From NCBI GenBank assembly GCA_964635325.1, contig CAZWOL010000006.1, positions 1-64,000 on the forward strand: a stretch of DNA of 64,000 nt. The letters run 5' to 3'. Below the pieces are notes generated by a model that was not told the DNA's origin, made no database searches, and saw nothing but the letters and a program-made list of their open reading frames with translations. This DNA is from BOG-1112 sp964635325 (lineage in GTDB: Bacteria > Bdellovibrionota_B > Oligoflexia > Oligoflexales > Bog-1112). Each line of letters starts with the position of its first letter. The stretch's first letter is position 1. The translations under genes and the position numbers were made by a program. Positions 34,102 through 43,364 of this stretch are shown here, piece after piece.

Positions 34102-35447
34102 AACTAAAGATCAAAAACTCTCTGTCTCAATTTGTTTTAACAGGACTGATTGCTAGTAGCGCATTCTTCACGTTTGCATGCACACAATCTTCAAATACAA
34201 ATAAAACAACAAATAGCTCTGGAGTGCAGCCCAAAACATCTCTGGGTACTGATGGATCCTCAACATCAAGCGACACTTCGACAGATACTACACTCGCTTC
34301 AATAAATCCAACGACAGCTTCTGCTTCGATCGACAGCAAAGTCAATATGACTGTATCTGATGTAGTTAATGACAGCAGCATTCTTTTCCCAACCCTAACC
34401 ATCAACAAAGTTACTGCAGACTTCATTCGTCTCCTACGCTGTCCAGCAAGCTACGAGTTTCAAACTCTCAGTGGTAAAAAAATTCGTGGTGCAAACATGA
34501 GTTCTCTCACTATAGTAGAACGCAAATATGCATGGAGCGATGCTACCGGTGATAATCGCAAGTGTAAGATCGTTGCATCCTACATCAATAGCCCGACATA
34601 CATCGATATTACACCTAGCTCCGGAAGTTTTTTCTATGTCGCAAACCCTTGCGTAACCCAAGCACGATCAACAACTGGACAAGAAGAGTGTAGCTATGAC
34701 CTATCATTTTCAGAGTCCGTAATCAGTTATGAAAACACACTTATAGACAAAATACGCGACCAAGCCATAGCCCTCTCTAAGGATCAAGCAATTCTGAATG
34801 CGGCTATCGATGATGTCCGCATAACCGCAAAAAAACTAGAAAATAGCATCAACGCGTGCCAAGAATACTTTGCTTTTACAGAAACCCAAAAATCGATACG
34901 CAGCGGACTTATTATGCTTGGTATTAATATCGTTGGTTCCGTACTTGGGGGTGTGCTTTTTGGTCCGAATGGAGCAATAATGGTCGGAATGATGACGCAG
35001 CTCATGGGAGCCGAGATGCTCAAACCACTGCTTGGACTAGAAACAGGCTTTGACACCTGTCTAAGTGGTGAAGAATCCGTTGCTCAGCAAGGACTCACAG
35101 ATCAAAAAGCGATCGACAAAGCACGACAATTCGCACAAATGTATGAAGAAAAATTCAATGTTCGCGAAACCATAAATCATCTCACCACACTGCTTGCAGA
35201 TCCACAGGCTGCGGACCCATCGACAACACCACCGACTCCTGCGAGTCCTGGAGGAACAATTGCACAAGCAATTGCCCGCATGAAGAAAACGATGGATGAA
35301 ATGCATGCACTCGATGCTAGGATAACCTCTGCAAATGTAGCTGTCGCAAAAGGGAATAAATTTGTCGAAAAAATCAAAGAGCAGCCTGCAAACAGTGACG
35401 GAACTCTACCGTTTGATATCTCTTCGCTATTTTCTACAGCTCAATAA
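34098..35447 (+). CDS. Lipoprotein of unknown function, second of a tandem pair
   Basis: 449 residues with lipobox FTFAC (Cys28), a long Ser/Thr linker, then a domain matching its upstream neighbour in outline: FIRLLRC for EITRC, SGSFFYVANPC for SGSFRYLLRAC at nearly the same distance, a helical region, a Gly-rich hydrophobic stretch (about 270-312) and a C-terminal helical tail. GGAGGGGG sits nine bases before the ATG inside the end of the first gene; the four-base overlap implies coupled translation and probably a joint complex at the envelope. Function unknown. Confidence 0.75.
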   Translation: MKLKIKNSLSQFVLTGLIASSAFFTFACTQSSNTNKTTNSSGVQPKTSLGTDGSSTSSDTSTDTTLASINPTTASASIDSKVNMTVSDVVNDSSILFPTLTINKVTADFIRLLRCPASYEFQTLSGKKIRGANMSSLTIVERKYAWSDATGDNRKCKIVASYINSPTYIDITPSSGSFFYVANPCVTQARSTTGQEECSYDLSFSESVISYENTLIDKIRDQAIALSKDQAILNAAIDDVRITAKKLENSINACQEYFAFTETQKSIRSGLIMLGINIVGSVLGGVLFGPNGAIMVGMMTQLMGAEMLKPLLGLETGFDTCLSGEESVAQQGLTDQKAIDKARQFAQMYEEKFNVRETINHLTTLLADPQAADPSTTPPTPASPGGTIAQAIARMKKTMDEMHALDARITSANVAVAKGNKFVEKIKEQPANSDGTLPFDISSLFSTAQ

Positions 35448-35453
35448 GCATCT

Positions 35454-35765
35454 TTAGTCTTCGTACTCATCCTCAGCATCGATAGAATCGATATCTTCGA
35501 TAAACAGCTTGTCTTCAAGCACACGACCCAGACCATGATTTTCAATATAGGCCAAGATTTCATCGCGATGATGCGTAAGCTTGTCTCTGGTCTTGCCTAA
35601 CATTACAACTGCTATATATAACGAAAGTTCCGAACCTCGCTGATATGGCTTTGCCACTACTTTAAATTGCGAACGCATACGTTCACAAAGCTTAGTAGCA
35701 TGCGAGTAGCTCAACTCGTTGATGGTTTCATTGTCCATTTCGATTTTAATAATTCCAAAATTCAC
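35454..35765 (-). CDS. Small DUF503-like protein
   Basis: 103 residues from GTG 35765, which overlaps the epmA stop by one base (TAGTG) and has GGAGGAAG upstream; the longest open frame to 35834 lies inside epmA and is unlikely. The pattern strand (FGIIKIEM), helix, KVVAKP, strand (LSLYIAVVML), helix, strand matches the ferredoxin-like DUF503/YlxP family, which in Firmicutes sits near ribosome-assembly genes. The last residues are acidic (DAEDEYED). Assignment is by pattern only. Confidence 0.6.
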   Translation of the reverse strand: MNFGIIKIEMDNETINELSYSHATKLCERMRSQFKVVAKPYQRGSELSLYIAVVMLGKTRDKLTHHRDEILAYIENHGLGRVLEDKLFIEDIDSIDAEDEYED

Positions 35766-36760
35766 TAAACTTCCTCCAAAGCAGTTGAATAAGGCAGATC
35801 CTTCCGAAATGGAATAACCGCATCCACATCGCATCCTAAAATCAAAGCTAGCAGCCTATCCAAACCCAGGGCATTACCAAAACAGTCTGGCATTCCTCGA
35901 TCAAGCGCTGAATGAAAGTCCTCATCGACTTCTGGGAGAGTCTTTGCCATAAGAGCGCGCTCTTCAAGGACATCACGAACCCGCTTACGATTTTCTTCGG
36001 GATCGCAAAGTTCATGAAAACCATTGCTCAATTCAATGCCATGAATATAAAACTCAAAACGTTTCGCTACTCCATTTTCGACACGAGCTAAGGCTGCCTG
36101 TGATGCAGGATAATCATAGAGGACTACCCATCCCAAACTCGTCAAAGCAGGTTCTATTTTTTCTAGAAGAATCTTAAAAAAAGCTGTCGCAAAATCTTCA
36201 TAGCCTTGGATGGAAATCACTCCAAGTGCCTTCGCCTTAGCCGCTAGTTGAGGGTCGTTATCGATAAGTGTAAGACCCGCATATTTTTCAAAGGCTTCAT
36301 AAACACTGATCGCATGCAGTTTGGCATTAGAATCTAACGCAACACTGAATTCCGCTGCTAGGTCACGAATGCAGAAGCGAATGAGATCCTCACTAAGCTG
36401 CAAAAAAGCAGACCACGTTGCACCGACCTGATAAAACTCGAGCATGGTAAATTCTGGATGATGCCACGGTCCTATCTCACCTTCGTTACGGAAGCAGGGG
36501 GCTATTTGATAAAGCGCAGGAATGCCTGCTGCAATGGCTCGTTTGAGAGCAAGCTCAGGACTAGAGCGCATCCATAAAGGATGGGCTCTACGATGATGAT
36601 CTATCCAATGCGTTTGAAAATACTCGAGGTACAGTTCTGTTCCAGGACACTTCACAAGAATAGGGGTATCCACCTCGAGGAAGTTCCTGGAATCAAAAAA
36701 GCGTTGTACAGAGCGTTTAAGCTTATTCCTTGCGCGTAAGAGACTTGCTAGATTTTCCAT
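35765..36760 (-). CDS. epmA: Elongation factor P lysyl-transferase (LysRS-like, GenX/PoxA)
   Basis: 331 residues, a truncated class-II lysyl-tRNA synthetase without the anticodon-binding domain. Class-II motif 2 is seen as CFRNEGEIGPWHHPEFTMLEFY (89-110) and motif 3 as ALGLDRLLAL near the C-terminus; RSSPELALKR (65-74) is typical. EpmA attaches (R)-beta-lysine to elongation factor P; the lysine aminomutase epmB and efp are not in this window. It overlaps the Lon-like gene upstream by 38 bases and is required to begin there because FFDSRNFLEVDTP needs that start. Confidence 0.9.
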   Translation of the reverse strand: MENLASLLRARNKLKRSVQRFFDSRNFLEVDTPILVKCPGTELYLEYFQTHWIDHHRRAHPLWMRSSPELALKRAIAAGIPALYQIAPCFRNEGEIGPWHHPEFTMLEFYQVGATWSAFLQLSEDLIRFCIRDLAAEFSVALDSNAKLHAISVYEAFEKYAGLTLIDNDPQLAAKAKALGVISIQGYEDFATAFFKILLEKIEPALTSLGWVVLYDYPASQAALARVENGVAKRFEFYIHGIELSNGFHELCDPEENRKRVRDVLEERALMAKTLPEVDEDFHSALDRGMPDCFGNALGLDRLLALILGCDVDAVIPFRKDLPYSTALEEV

Positions 36761-39242
36761 GATTTTGGGTCTTTCTTCGAGCCGCTGCTTGAGGAACTAA
36801 TTTTGGATCAAGAAGTTCCTGGTTGAAGTTGGCGGACTCTAGCTTCTTATGGTCCATTTTAGCAAGCTTTTTACTGATAATATCCAGAGCTGTGCCTTTA
36901 GCAAAGGTCTTCTCGTGGACCGACTTAGCTCCAAAAGCGACCCCTGTTGCAATCTCAAAAGCCTCCCAAAAGTAACGCACTGGATATATCTTTAGGTAAT
37001 TGCGAGCTATAGCCTGACGAGTTTCTTTGTCGAGCATGAGATTTGAACAATTTTGAATGGGAATGATCACCTTGTAATTTTTTCCCTTACCCAATGTCTT
37101 ACAGGTGCGATAAAAGCCCTCTATCTTTTCATTAATTCCACCTACTGGTTGAATGTCCCCAAGCTGGTTTAAACTGCCGGTCATAGCCATATTCTGGCAC
37201 ACCGGTATCTCCGCAAGCGCACTGATGACTGCCGTCAATTCGGAGGCTGTAGCACTGTCACCATCGATCATGTCATAGGACTGCTCAAAACACAGACTTG
37301 CCGAAATACCCAACGAGTATTGTCGAGCAAGTAAAGCTGTGAGAAATCCCGAAAGAATGTACATGCCTTTGTCGTGAATCTTACCCGATAGCTTACTTGC
37401 CCGATCGATATTGAAGATTCCATTGTTACTAATTGAGGTCGTACAAGTGATACGACAGATTTTACCAAAACTGTAATCACCCAGATCGTATACGCTCAAA
37501 CCATTGACCTGACCTATGCGCTTACCTTCGATAGACACCATAATATCTCGTGTGCGAACCATATCCATGAGATGACGTTCGAAAAGATTAACGCGATAGA
37601 ATTTTTGCTCTAAAGCTCGCTCGACATGGCTACGTTTAACAACTTTCTGTCGCTGTTCACGAGCAACAAATTCAGCCTCGATAATGATATCTTTAATCTT
37701 ACTAAACTCAGTCGTAAGCTTACTTTGATCCCCCACAAGACGTGAGCTATGTTCGATAATTGCAGCAACACCGCTTGGATCAAAGTGATGAAGTTTCTCT
37801 TTTTCGCAACGTGTCGCAATAAACGAAACATAGGCTTGCATGTTTTCTTTACTGCGCACCATTTTGTAATCAAAATCAGATTTAATCTTAAAAATCTTTG
37901 GAAACTCGTCATCCAAACTTAAAAGCAAATGATAAACCTCATCCCCTCCGATCATCAGCACCTTTAGATCAAGGGGAATAGGCTGAGGTCGCAATGTGGA
38001 TGCAGGAATCAAAGCAAGATGCTCATCTAATTCTTCAACATAGCCCTCACGATTACGCAAAACTCTCTTCAGACTCTCCCATACGTAGGGCACCTTAAGA
38101 AGGTCCTGCACATCCAGAATAAGAAAGCCACCGTTAGCTCGGTGAATTGCTCCCGCTTTGATTTTGGTAAAATCAGTAACATACATCCCATGATCGACAC
38201 TGCGTTCGATTTTGCCAAAGAGATTGTAGTATGTAGGGTTGGTCTCAAGAAGAACCGGAGCACATTTTGACTTTGCATTGTCTACAAATACGTTCACTTT
38301 ATATTTTACAAAATGATCACGCTCCAGACTCATACCTTGCTCAGTCTCCGCACCCACCTCATCAGCATGAACAAAGTCTGAGAGATTTTCGACGATATGA
38401 TCACGCACTTGCTCAAGATACTCAACGAGCTCTGCATACTTCACACAGGCCTTAGCTAGAGGCTCTATGGCTACCTCTACCATCTTACGCCCAATCTCTT
38501 TCTCTAGATCACGAATCAGCTCCTTTGTTTTCACTTCAATTGTTCGGATCTTACGCGCGTATTTCAGGACTATTGGCTCCAGGGTGCTGCGTTTCTCTTC
38601 GATCTTCTCTTTTTCTTTGTCTTTGAGTTTTCCGTATTCTTTCTCAGTCAGCGCACGCCCACCTGCAACCGGAATAGTTTCGATTCCGATAGATGTGGAT
38701 TTCAATTGAAAACTCATTCGCTTGGCTATTTTTTCGAGTTCTGCATATTTTTTTGCCTGCTTTTCACTGCTATGAGACATGATACTACTCACAGTGCGTT
38801 CATAGTCTTCACTTTGCAAGGCTGAAGGAATCGCACGTCTTAGATCACCTATGAAGCTATCCATAAGACGTGCAAATCGGCTTCCCTCACCTGAATGCAA
38901 CTGCACTGCTCGAGGAGTATCTCTTTTGTTAAAGTCGTAAACGTAGATCCAGTCGTTGGGTTCGGGAAGATTCTTTGCGTGTTTTTCAACAAAATTCTGA
39001 ATAACCCCAGTCTTGCCTGTTCCGGAATAACCAGAAACGTAGATGTTGTACCCTGGTTTTTTTATACCAAGACCAACATCAATTGCACGGACCGCACCCG
39101 CTTGAGAGATAATCTCATCACTGGGTTTGATCTGACGTGTATCCTGGAATTTAAAGAAACTGGAGGGACAAGATAAAAATACCTGATCGGCTTTTAGCGG
39201 CTTGGTGATCTCGTGATGTTTTTTTTTAAGCGCACAGGTCAT
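36723..39242 (-). CDS. ATP-dependent Lon-like protease (Lon2, AAA_32 family)
   Basis: 839 residues. Walker A GYSGTGKT is at 71-78 in an N-terminal AAA region interrupted by a large helical insertion (about 165-290); the second half of the AAA module (NGGFLILDVQDLL) follows, then the Lon_C protease domain. The catalytic dyad is S663 in DGDSATA and K706 in INEKIEGF, 43 residues apart as in classical Lon. It is not the standard LonA: no LAN domain is present. The tail after residue 800 is basic. The start overlaps the upstream gene by ATGA. Confidence 0.92.
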   Translation of the reverse strand: MTCALKKKHHEITKPLKADQVFLSCPSSFFKFQDTRQIKPSDEIISQAGAVRAIDVGLGIKKPGYNIYVSGYSGTGKTGVIQNFVEKHAKNLPEPNDWIYVYDFNKRDTPRAVQLHSGEGSRFARLMDSFIGDLRRAIPSALQSEDYERTVSSIMSHSSEKQAKKYAELEKIAKRMSFQLKSTSIGIETIPVAGGRALTEKEYGKLKDKEKEKIEEKRSTLEPIVLKYARKIRTIEVKTKELIRDLEKEIGRKMVEVAIEPLAKACVKYAELVEYLEQVRDHIVENLSDFVHADEVGAETEQGMSLERDHFVKYKVNVFVDNAKSKCAPVLLETNPTYYNLFGKIERSVDHGMYVTDFTKIKAGAIHRANGGFLILDVQDLLKVPYVWESLKRVLRNREGYVEELDEHLALIPASTLRPQPIPLDLKVLMIGGDEVYHLLLSLDDEFPKIFKIKSDFDYKMVRSKENMQAYVSFIATRCEKEKLHHFDPSGVAAIIEHSSRLVGDQSKLTTEFSKIKDIIIEAEFVAREQRQKVVKRSHVERALEQKFYRVNLFERHLMDMVRTRDIMVSIEGKRIGQVNGLSVYDLGDYSFGKICRITCTTSISNNGIFNIDRASKLSGKIHDKGMYILSGFLTALLARQYSLGISASLCFEQSYDMIDGDSATASELTAVISALAEIPVCQNMAMTGSLNQLGDIQPVGGINEKIEGFYRTCKTLGKGKNYKVIIPIQNCSNLMLDKETRQAIARNYLKIYPVRYFWEAFEIATGVAFGAKSVHEKTFAKGTALDIISKKLAKMDHKKLESANFNQELLDPKLVPQAAARRKTQNHGKSSKSLTRKE

Positions 39243-39937
39243 CCTTCCTTTATTGGGTAAAGTTGATTCACAAGGGCTTTATATTCTTCCCATAGCTCGT
39301 AACGAGCTGCAGGTTCTTCGATCGCCGCCAGAATACTCCCCAAAAGCAGAGGGCCTTTGGCTGAGTTTTCATTCAGAAAATACTCTCCATAGGCATCGAT
39401 GAAATCGATAGCCTCCGAAACTCCATCACGATTTTGATGGCTCATCGCAACAGAGACACCCTTCTGAAGCCAACGGCTAATTTCTTGAATATTGACCTCG
39501 GCCCGAATTCCCATACGGATTAGATCACTGCAAAGAGTCGTCAAATATTCGCGAGGAAGTTCGCTCTCATACTGACCCGCAAAATAGCAAAGTGTTTTGT
39601 ATGCATGGATCCATTTGCCTTCGGCTTGCGTAGCACGGATCTTATTCATGACAGCATCAAAAGCACGCACAGCCTTGCGACGGCTCTCCGACTTTTTGCG
39701 CTCACGCTCCTCGATCTGATCTTTGTAGCGTCGCCGCAGTAGCGCAACCGCTTCAAACAACTCACTGCCGCTCACGGTGCCACCGATTTCAACCTCTTTG
39801 CCCAAGCCCTCGTTGAGGTACTGCAAGACATGGGGAAGAGACGTGTCCGTTGCTTCTGCGAGCTTATGAACCGTCCACTTATCGTGCACCGACCAATTGT
39901 TGATAACTTCATTAGCCTTGTAGATAAAGTCGATCAT
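39239..39937 (-). CDS. Protein of unknown function, first gene of the lon2-epmA operon
   Basis: 232 residues, soluble and mostly helical. The first 50 residues look like a small helix-turn-helix or SAM-like unit (WTVHKLAEATDTSLPHVLQYLNEG), then a coiled charged helix (RRRYKDQIEERERKKSESRRK) and a helical domain. I do not recognise a family. It is cotranslated with the Lon-like protease (4-base overlap), so it may be a substrate adaptor or regulator of it (inference). Confidence 0.65.
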   Translation of the reverse strand: MIDFIYKANEVINNWSVHDKWTVHKLAEATDTSLPHVLQYLNEGLGKEVEIGGTVSGSELFEAVALLRRRYKDQIEERERKKSESRRKAVRAFDAVMNKIRATQAEGKWIHAYKTLCYFAGQYESELPREYLTTLCSDLIRMGIRAEVNIQEISRWLQKGVSVAMSHQNRDGVSEAIDFIDAYGEYFLNENSAKGPLLLGSILAAIEEPAARYELWEEYKALVNQLYPIKEG

Positions 39938-40031
39938 AGACCACTCATCCCCGAAGGTCTTGCCAAGAGAAAAAGGTTACACAACCCCGGTCTTGGAAGA
40001 CGGTGTCATTCTGTGAAGGATCTTTATTGAT

Positions 40032-40061
40032 AGTATAAGGGATGTTCAGCCAGGTCGCCAA
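40032..40061 (-). promoter_or_regulatory. Promoter candidate for the lon2-epmA operon
   Basis: Minus strand: TTGGCG, an 18-base spacer, TATACT. It lies about 95 bases before the first start at 39937. A moderate sigma-70-like match. Confidence 0.45.
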
Positions 40062-40117
40062 TGGGACTGACGGAATAGAATGCAGGAATAAATTCTTGAA
40101 AAGACCGCAAATCGACC

Positions 40118-40142
40118 AATTAGGTTTTTATTTCACCTAATT
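40118..40142. repeat. 8-bp inverted repeat AATTAGGT/ACCTAATT
   Basis: Perfect arms with a 9-base loop, located 42 bases after the stop of the 35-codon ORF on the minus strand and upstream of the lon2 operon. Could be the terminator of the small ORF or an operator; there is no strong T-run. Confidence 0.35.
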
Positions 40143-40183
40143 AATCAATTTACGGCCTAGCAATCACGACGGGAATTTAAAAA

Positions 40184-40291
40184 TTATCCCTTAGTGCGTA
40201 ATGAGCGTCTCTTACGCATCATTCTTCTTTTTTTACGTCCAATTTTTCGTCGCCCCTTCGGATGCTTTCTTCTGTGCCTCGAGCCGTGCAA
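40184..40291 (-). CDS. Hyperbasic 35-residue protein (bS22-like candidate)
   Basis: TTG at 40291 with AGGGAG seven bases upstream, ending at 40184. About 60 percent of residues are Arg, Lys or His; the peptide runs MHGSRHRRKHPKGRRKIGR then KKRRMMRKRRSLRTKG. Its composition and size match small ribosomal proteins such as bS22 and the COX24/AURKAIP1 family, and no plausible non-coding reason produces such a run with a good ribosome binding site. Not long enough for ordinary ORF finding. The start codon is unusual, so confidence is moderate. Confidence 0.55.
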   Translation of the reverse strand: MHGSRHRRKHPKGRRKIGRKKRRMMRKRRSLRTKG

Positions 40292-40367
40292 TGTATAACT
40301 CCCTAGAAATCTTGTTATAAACCAAAATTAAGCTTAGCCTTATTTAAAACCACATAACGAAGAGTTC

Positions 40368-40387
40368 GAATTTCTACGCTCTCTTCG
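40368..40387. repeat. 7-bp inverted repeat CGAAGAG/CTCTTCG
   Basis: Seven paired bases around a 6-base spacer in the divergent region between the 35-codon ORF (minus) and the HAMP gene (plus). Symmetric operator or mRNA leader stem; no regulator known. Confidence 0.3.
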
Positions 40388-40487
40388 AATTATTCTTTTA
40401 TCATAAGTGATTAAGCACTACCTCTTGGTTCAAAAATCCTGTGTCGAATGAAGGACTATAAATAGTCGAAGTGGAGGAAAGGTAAAA

Positions 40488-40964
40488 GTGGAAAATACAA
40501 CCCAAATGCTTCCGACAAAACGCCGCTCTCTACGAAATCTGCTGATCGAGCCTTTTAAGCAAGTTAAATTCGGCCTCTATATGCTGGTTTTAAACTTAGC
40601 CTTTCTCGCTGCTTCAGCGTTTATACTCGTCAAATCATTCTTTGAACAATACGATCACGTTCTGAGCATTTTTCAGGTTGTCGATCCAAAAATGCGCTGG
40701 AGTTTTATCGCCGACGAGGTTTTCTACTCCAATGTCTATAGGCTCTTACTGTGTATCTTCTTATTTAGTCTGATCTTTTTCTTTACGGTCCTAAAACTCA
40801 CACACTCTTATTACGGACCTCTGATCGCGCTAAATCGCTTCATCGATGAACTGAAAGAAGGTAATTTCAGCAGCAGAGTTAAGCTTCGCAAAAGCGACGA
40901 ACTTCAAACAATCGCAAGCAACCTCAACGAACTGGCCGAATCCCTACAAAAACGAAAGCCTTAA
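40488..40964 (+). CDS. Two-helix membrane protein with HAMP domain
   Basis: 158 residues, starting at GTG 40488 with GGAGGAAAGG upstream. Membrane helices lie at about 28-50 and 85-106; the ~35 residues between them face the periplasm. The HAMP domain (about 103-155) contains the typical GPLIALNRFIDELKEGNF and RKSDELQTIASNLNELAESL. There is no kinase, cyclase or methyl-accepting part: the protein ends after HAMP. It may transmit a signal to the FapA-family protein encoded 16 bases downstream (inference). Confidence 0.75.
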   Translation: MENTTQMLPTKRRSLRNLLIEPFKQVKFGLYMLVLNLAFLAASAFILVKSFFEQYDHVLSIFQVVDPKMRWSFIADEVFYSNVYRLLLCIFLFSLIFFFTVLKLTHSYYGPLIALNRFIDELKEGNFSSRVKLRKSDELQTIASNLNELAESLQKRKP

Positions 40965-40980
40965 ACGGAGTTTCATACAC

Positions 40981-43224
40981 GTGGGTGAGGAGCTCAAACT
41001 TTCTTATATTTCTAATATGTTTAGGGTCCGACTGACGATTCCACACAAAGTCTGTCGCGAAAGCCCTGAGGTCCCCTCTGATATTTTAGAACGCGCGCGG
41101 GCAAAACTGCAGCAAGTGCAACGCGAAGGGGCCATCGAGATTTTCACACTCTATGAATCAACCCTGCGCAAAACATGGGAAAACTACCGAGCGCATCCAA
41201 GCCCACCCAGCCCTGACATAACGTTAACCGTTGGGGAGGGTTGCCCCAAACTCAAAGGCTTTGAGATCAAGGCCGCTAATGATTCGCGCAGTATAGCCTT
41301 GCTCAGCATCCAAAACGATGCCAGCTACCTCCGACTGCTCCGACTGGAATGGATCGTACTTTACGTAAATCACTTTCTAAGTGAAATTCACATTCACGAG
41401 GAAGCTAATCCAGCCCATGTGCATCGCGCATGGCTAAAAGCAATCAATGGCGTAATTGTGCGGGATTTGGCAATTGGCCCCAAGCCTCAACTACTCCCCG
41501 ATGAAAATGTAAAACCATTCTCCATCTACACACATGCTAGCGGAGAAATCACACTCATTGTTCGCAACGTGAACCTTACCCTAGCAGGCCGAGAGCCTAC
41601 TTTCCTAACACAGGCCCTGCTGGATGCTAGCCAAAAGATTAACCTAAGAGCCGACGAACATTTTCAACTCTTAGAACGAGAGACACTCACAGCCATTCAG
41701 AGTGCAATGGAAGGACCAGAAAGCATTGGTGTACGCCTTCCCTTGGTGCTGCTTGGAGGCTTGGCTCTTAAACGCAATCTGGAGTTTGCAACACCTCAAT
41801 ACCCAGGAGTGGGTCGACTCAATCTACATATCAGCACAGATAAACTAATCGCGACTGTTGAAGGCTTTGACTCGCAGATCTATGCAGATAGCAACTTTGT
41901 TCCAAATGAAGAGTGGCTTAAACGCGAATTGCGTCGCTACGCCCTAGCACCAGAGGCATGCAAACCTTTTTTTGAAAACCTCCTCACAGCTCTTCTTGCT
42001 CAAGAATCCTTAGAAGGTTGCACAGTAGCCGAAGGTGTAGAAGCCATGGGAGGCTCAGGCCCCTACCTTGAAATACTCTTTGGCCACAAAGAAGAAGACA
42101 GCAGCGAAGCTGAAATTGTTGATATGCGCAGCATGCAACAAATTGAGTTTGTTAAAAAAGGGCAACCTATTGCAAAAATCAGCTATGATAACCCCCCACT
42201 TCCAGGCTACGACGTTTTCGGGCATGCGATTTATCGAGAATCCGAGTCACTTGCTATTCAACTTGGTGACGGTGTTATCGAAAAAGAACCCGGAAGTTTC
42301 TATGCTGACTCCGACGGTATTCCAATCGTAGATGAACATAAAATCAGTCTCAATAAAGTTATGGTTCATCATGGAGATGTAAACCTCAGTAGTGGAAATA
42401 TCGTTTTTGATGGTCCTGTAGAAATTTTTGGATCCATTGACAGCGGATCCATGGTCGAAACAAGCGGCGATCTAAAAGTACACGGAACAATACGTGGAGC
42501 GATTGTTAGAGCTAAAGGAGACATCGAAGTTGAGGGAGGTATCGTCACAGGAAAATCAGGAAGAGTGACTACCCAAAAAAATCTCAAAGCTGAGTTTATA
42601 GAAAACTCATTCATTGAATGCGGTGGGTCTGTCTTAGCTCACAAAGTTATCATTAATAGCGACGTCATCGCTGGAGGTGATGTTGAAGTCACTGATAATT
42701 ACTCGGGCCTGCTCGCCGGCGGAAGCATCAGCTGTCGCAAAAATATTCGCTCCGCAAATATTGGCTTCAAAAATGGTGCTGTCACAAAACTCAATGTAGG
42801 CGTTGATTGGAAGCTCGAACTTGCAACCTTAGTCTTCAAAAAAAGACTCGATCGCATCAAAGATGTTATGAGCAGTGACCGACAGATTGTTCGAGAACTC
42901 ACATCTAGAACCCCTAGCCAACTTACAGAAAAACAGCTACGTCGTCGCGAGCACTTTCAGCGACGTCTCGTCAAAGAACGCAGAATTATGGAATACCTCC
43001 AAGATAAAGTACGGACTTTAGAGAGCCAAAGAACCTACAACTATGAATCAAAAATTCTGATCTCAAACAAAGTTTGCACAAATGTCGAAATCAATATCGG
43101 CGGTGGTCCCGTTATCTTAAAGCAAGATCTTCTTGCTGTCGCAATACTTGCAAAAAGGCGCTCAGGTACCAAGATCGTTTCGTATAAAGTCGGGATCCAG
43201 CTATCCGAACGTGATGAAGACTAG
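40981..43224 (+). CDS. FapA/DUF342 family protein
   Basis: 747 residues, starting GTG. The N-terminal 330 residues are unassigned. The DUF342/FapA region follows from about 345: GQPIAKISYDNPPLPGYDVFG, GDGVIEKE, then repeated hydrophobic-glycine units (VMVHHGDVNLSSGNIVFDGPVEIFGSI and similar) that form a bactofilin-like right-handed beta-helix up to about 600. A charged coiled coil (about 610-690) precedes the C-terminus. DUF342 proteins are linked to spore or cell-envelope and surface-attachment functions; the function here is unknown. Cotranscribed with the HAMP gene. Confidence 0.85.
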   Translation: MGEELKLSYISNMFRVRLTIPHKVCRESPEVPSDILERARAKLQQVQREGAIEIFTLYESTLRKTWENYRAHPSPPSPDITLTVGEGCPKLKGFEIKAANDSRSIALLSIQNDASYLRLLRLEWIVLYVNHFLSEIHIHEEANPAHVHRAWLKAINGVIVRDLAIGPKPQLLPDENVKPFSIYTHASGEITLIVRNVNLTLAGREPTFLTQALLDASQKINLRADEHFQLLERETLTAIQSAMEGPESIGVRLPLVLLGGLALKRNLEFATPQYPGVGRLNLHISTDKLIATVEGFDSQIYADSNFVPNEEWLKRELRRYALAPEACKPFFENLLTALLAQESLEGCTVAEGVEAMGGSGPYLEILFGHKEEDSSEAEIVDMRSMQQIEFVKKGQPIAKISYDNPPLPGYDVFGHAIYRESESLAIQLGDGVIEKEPGSFYADSDGIPIVDEHKISLNKVMVHHGDVNLSSGNIVFDGPVEIFGSIDSGSMVETSGDLKVHGTIRGAIVRAKGDIEVEGGIVTGKSGRVTTQKNLKAEFIENSFIECGGSVLAHKVIINSDVIAGGDVEVTDNYSGLLAGGSISCRKNIRSANIGFKNGAVTKLNVGVDWKLELATLVFKKRLDRIKDVMSSDRQIVRELTSRTPSQLTEKQLRRREHFQRRLVKERRIMEYLQDKVRTLESQRTYNYESKILISNKVCTNVEINIGGGPVILKQDLLAVAILAKRRSGTKIVSYKVGIQLSERDED

Positions 43225-43364
43225 TCGTAGCTGAAAAAATGAGTTATCTCTCGACTAGACTAGTAGAGAGGCCTAAATCATTGCATGGCAAGCATCTGCC
43301 ATCTCCAGGTCAATATAGTCGAGAGCTATCAAAGTCACCATAAACAAAATGTAAGCGTTCAAAA

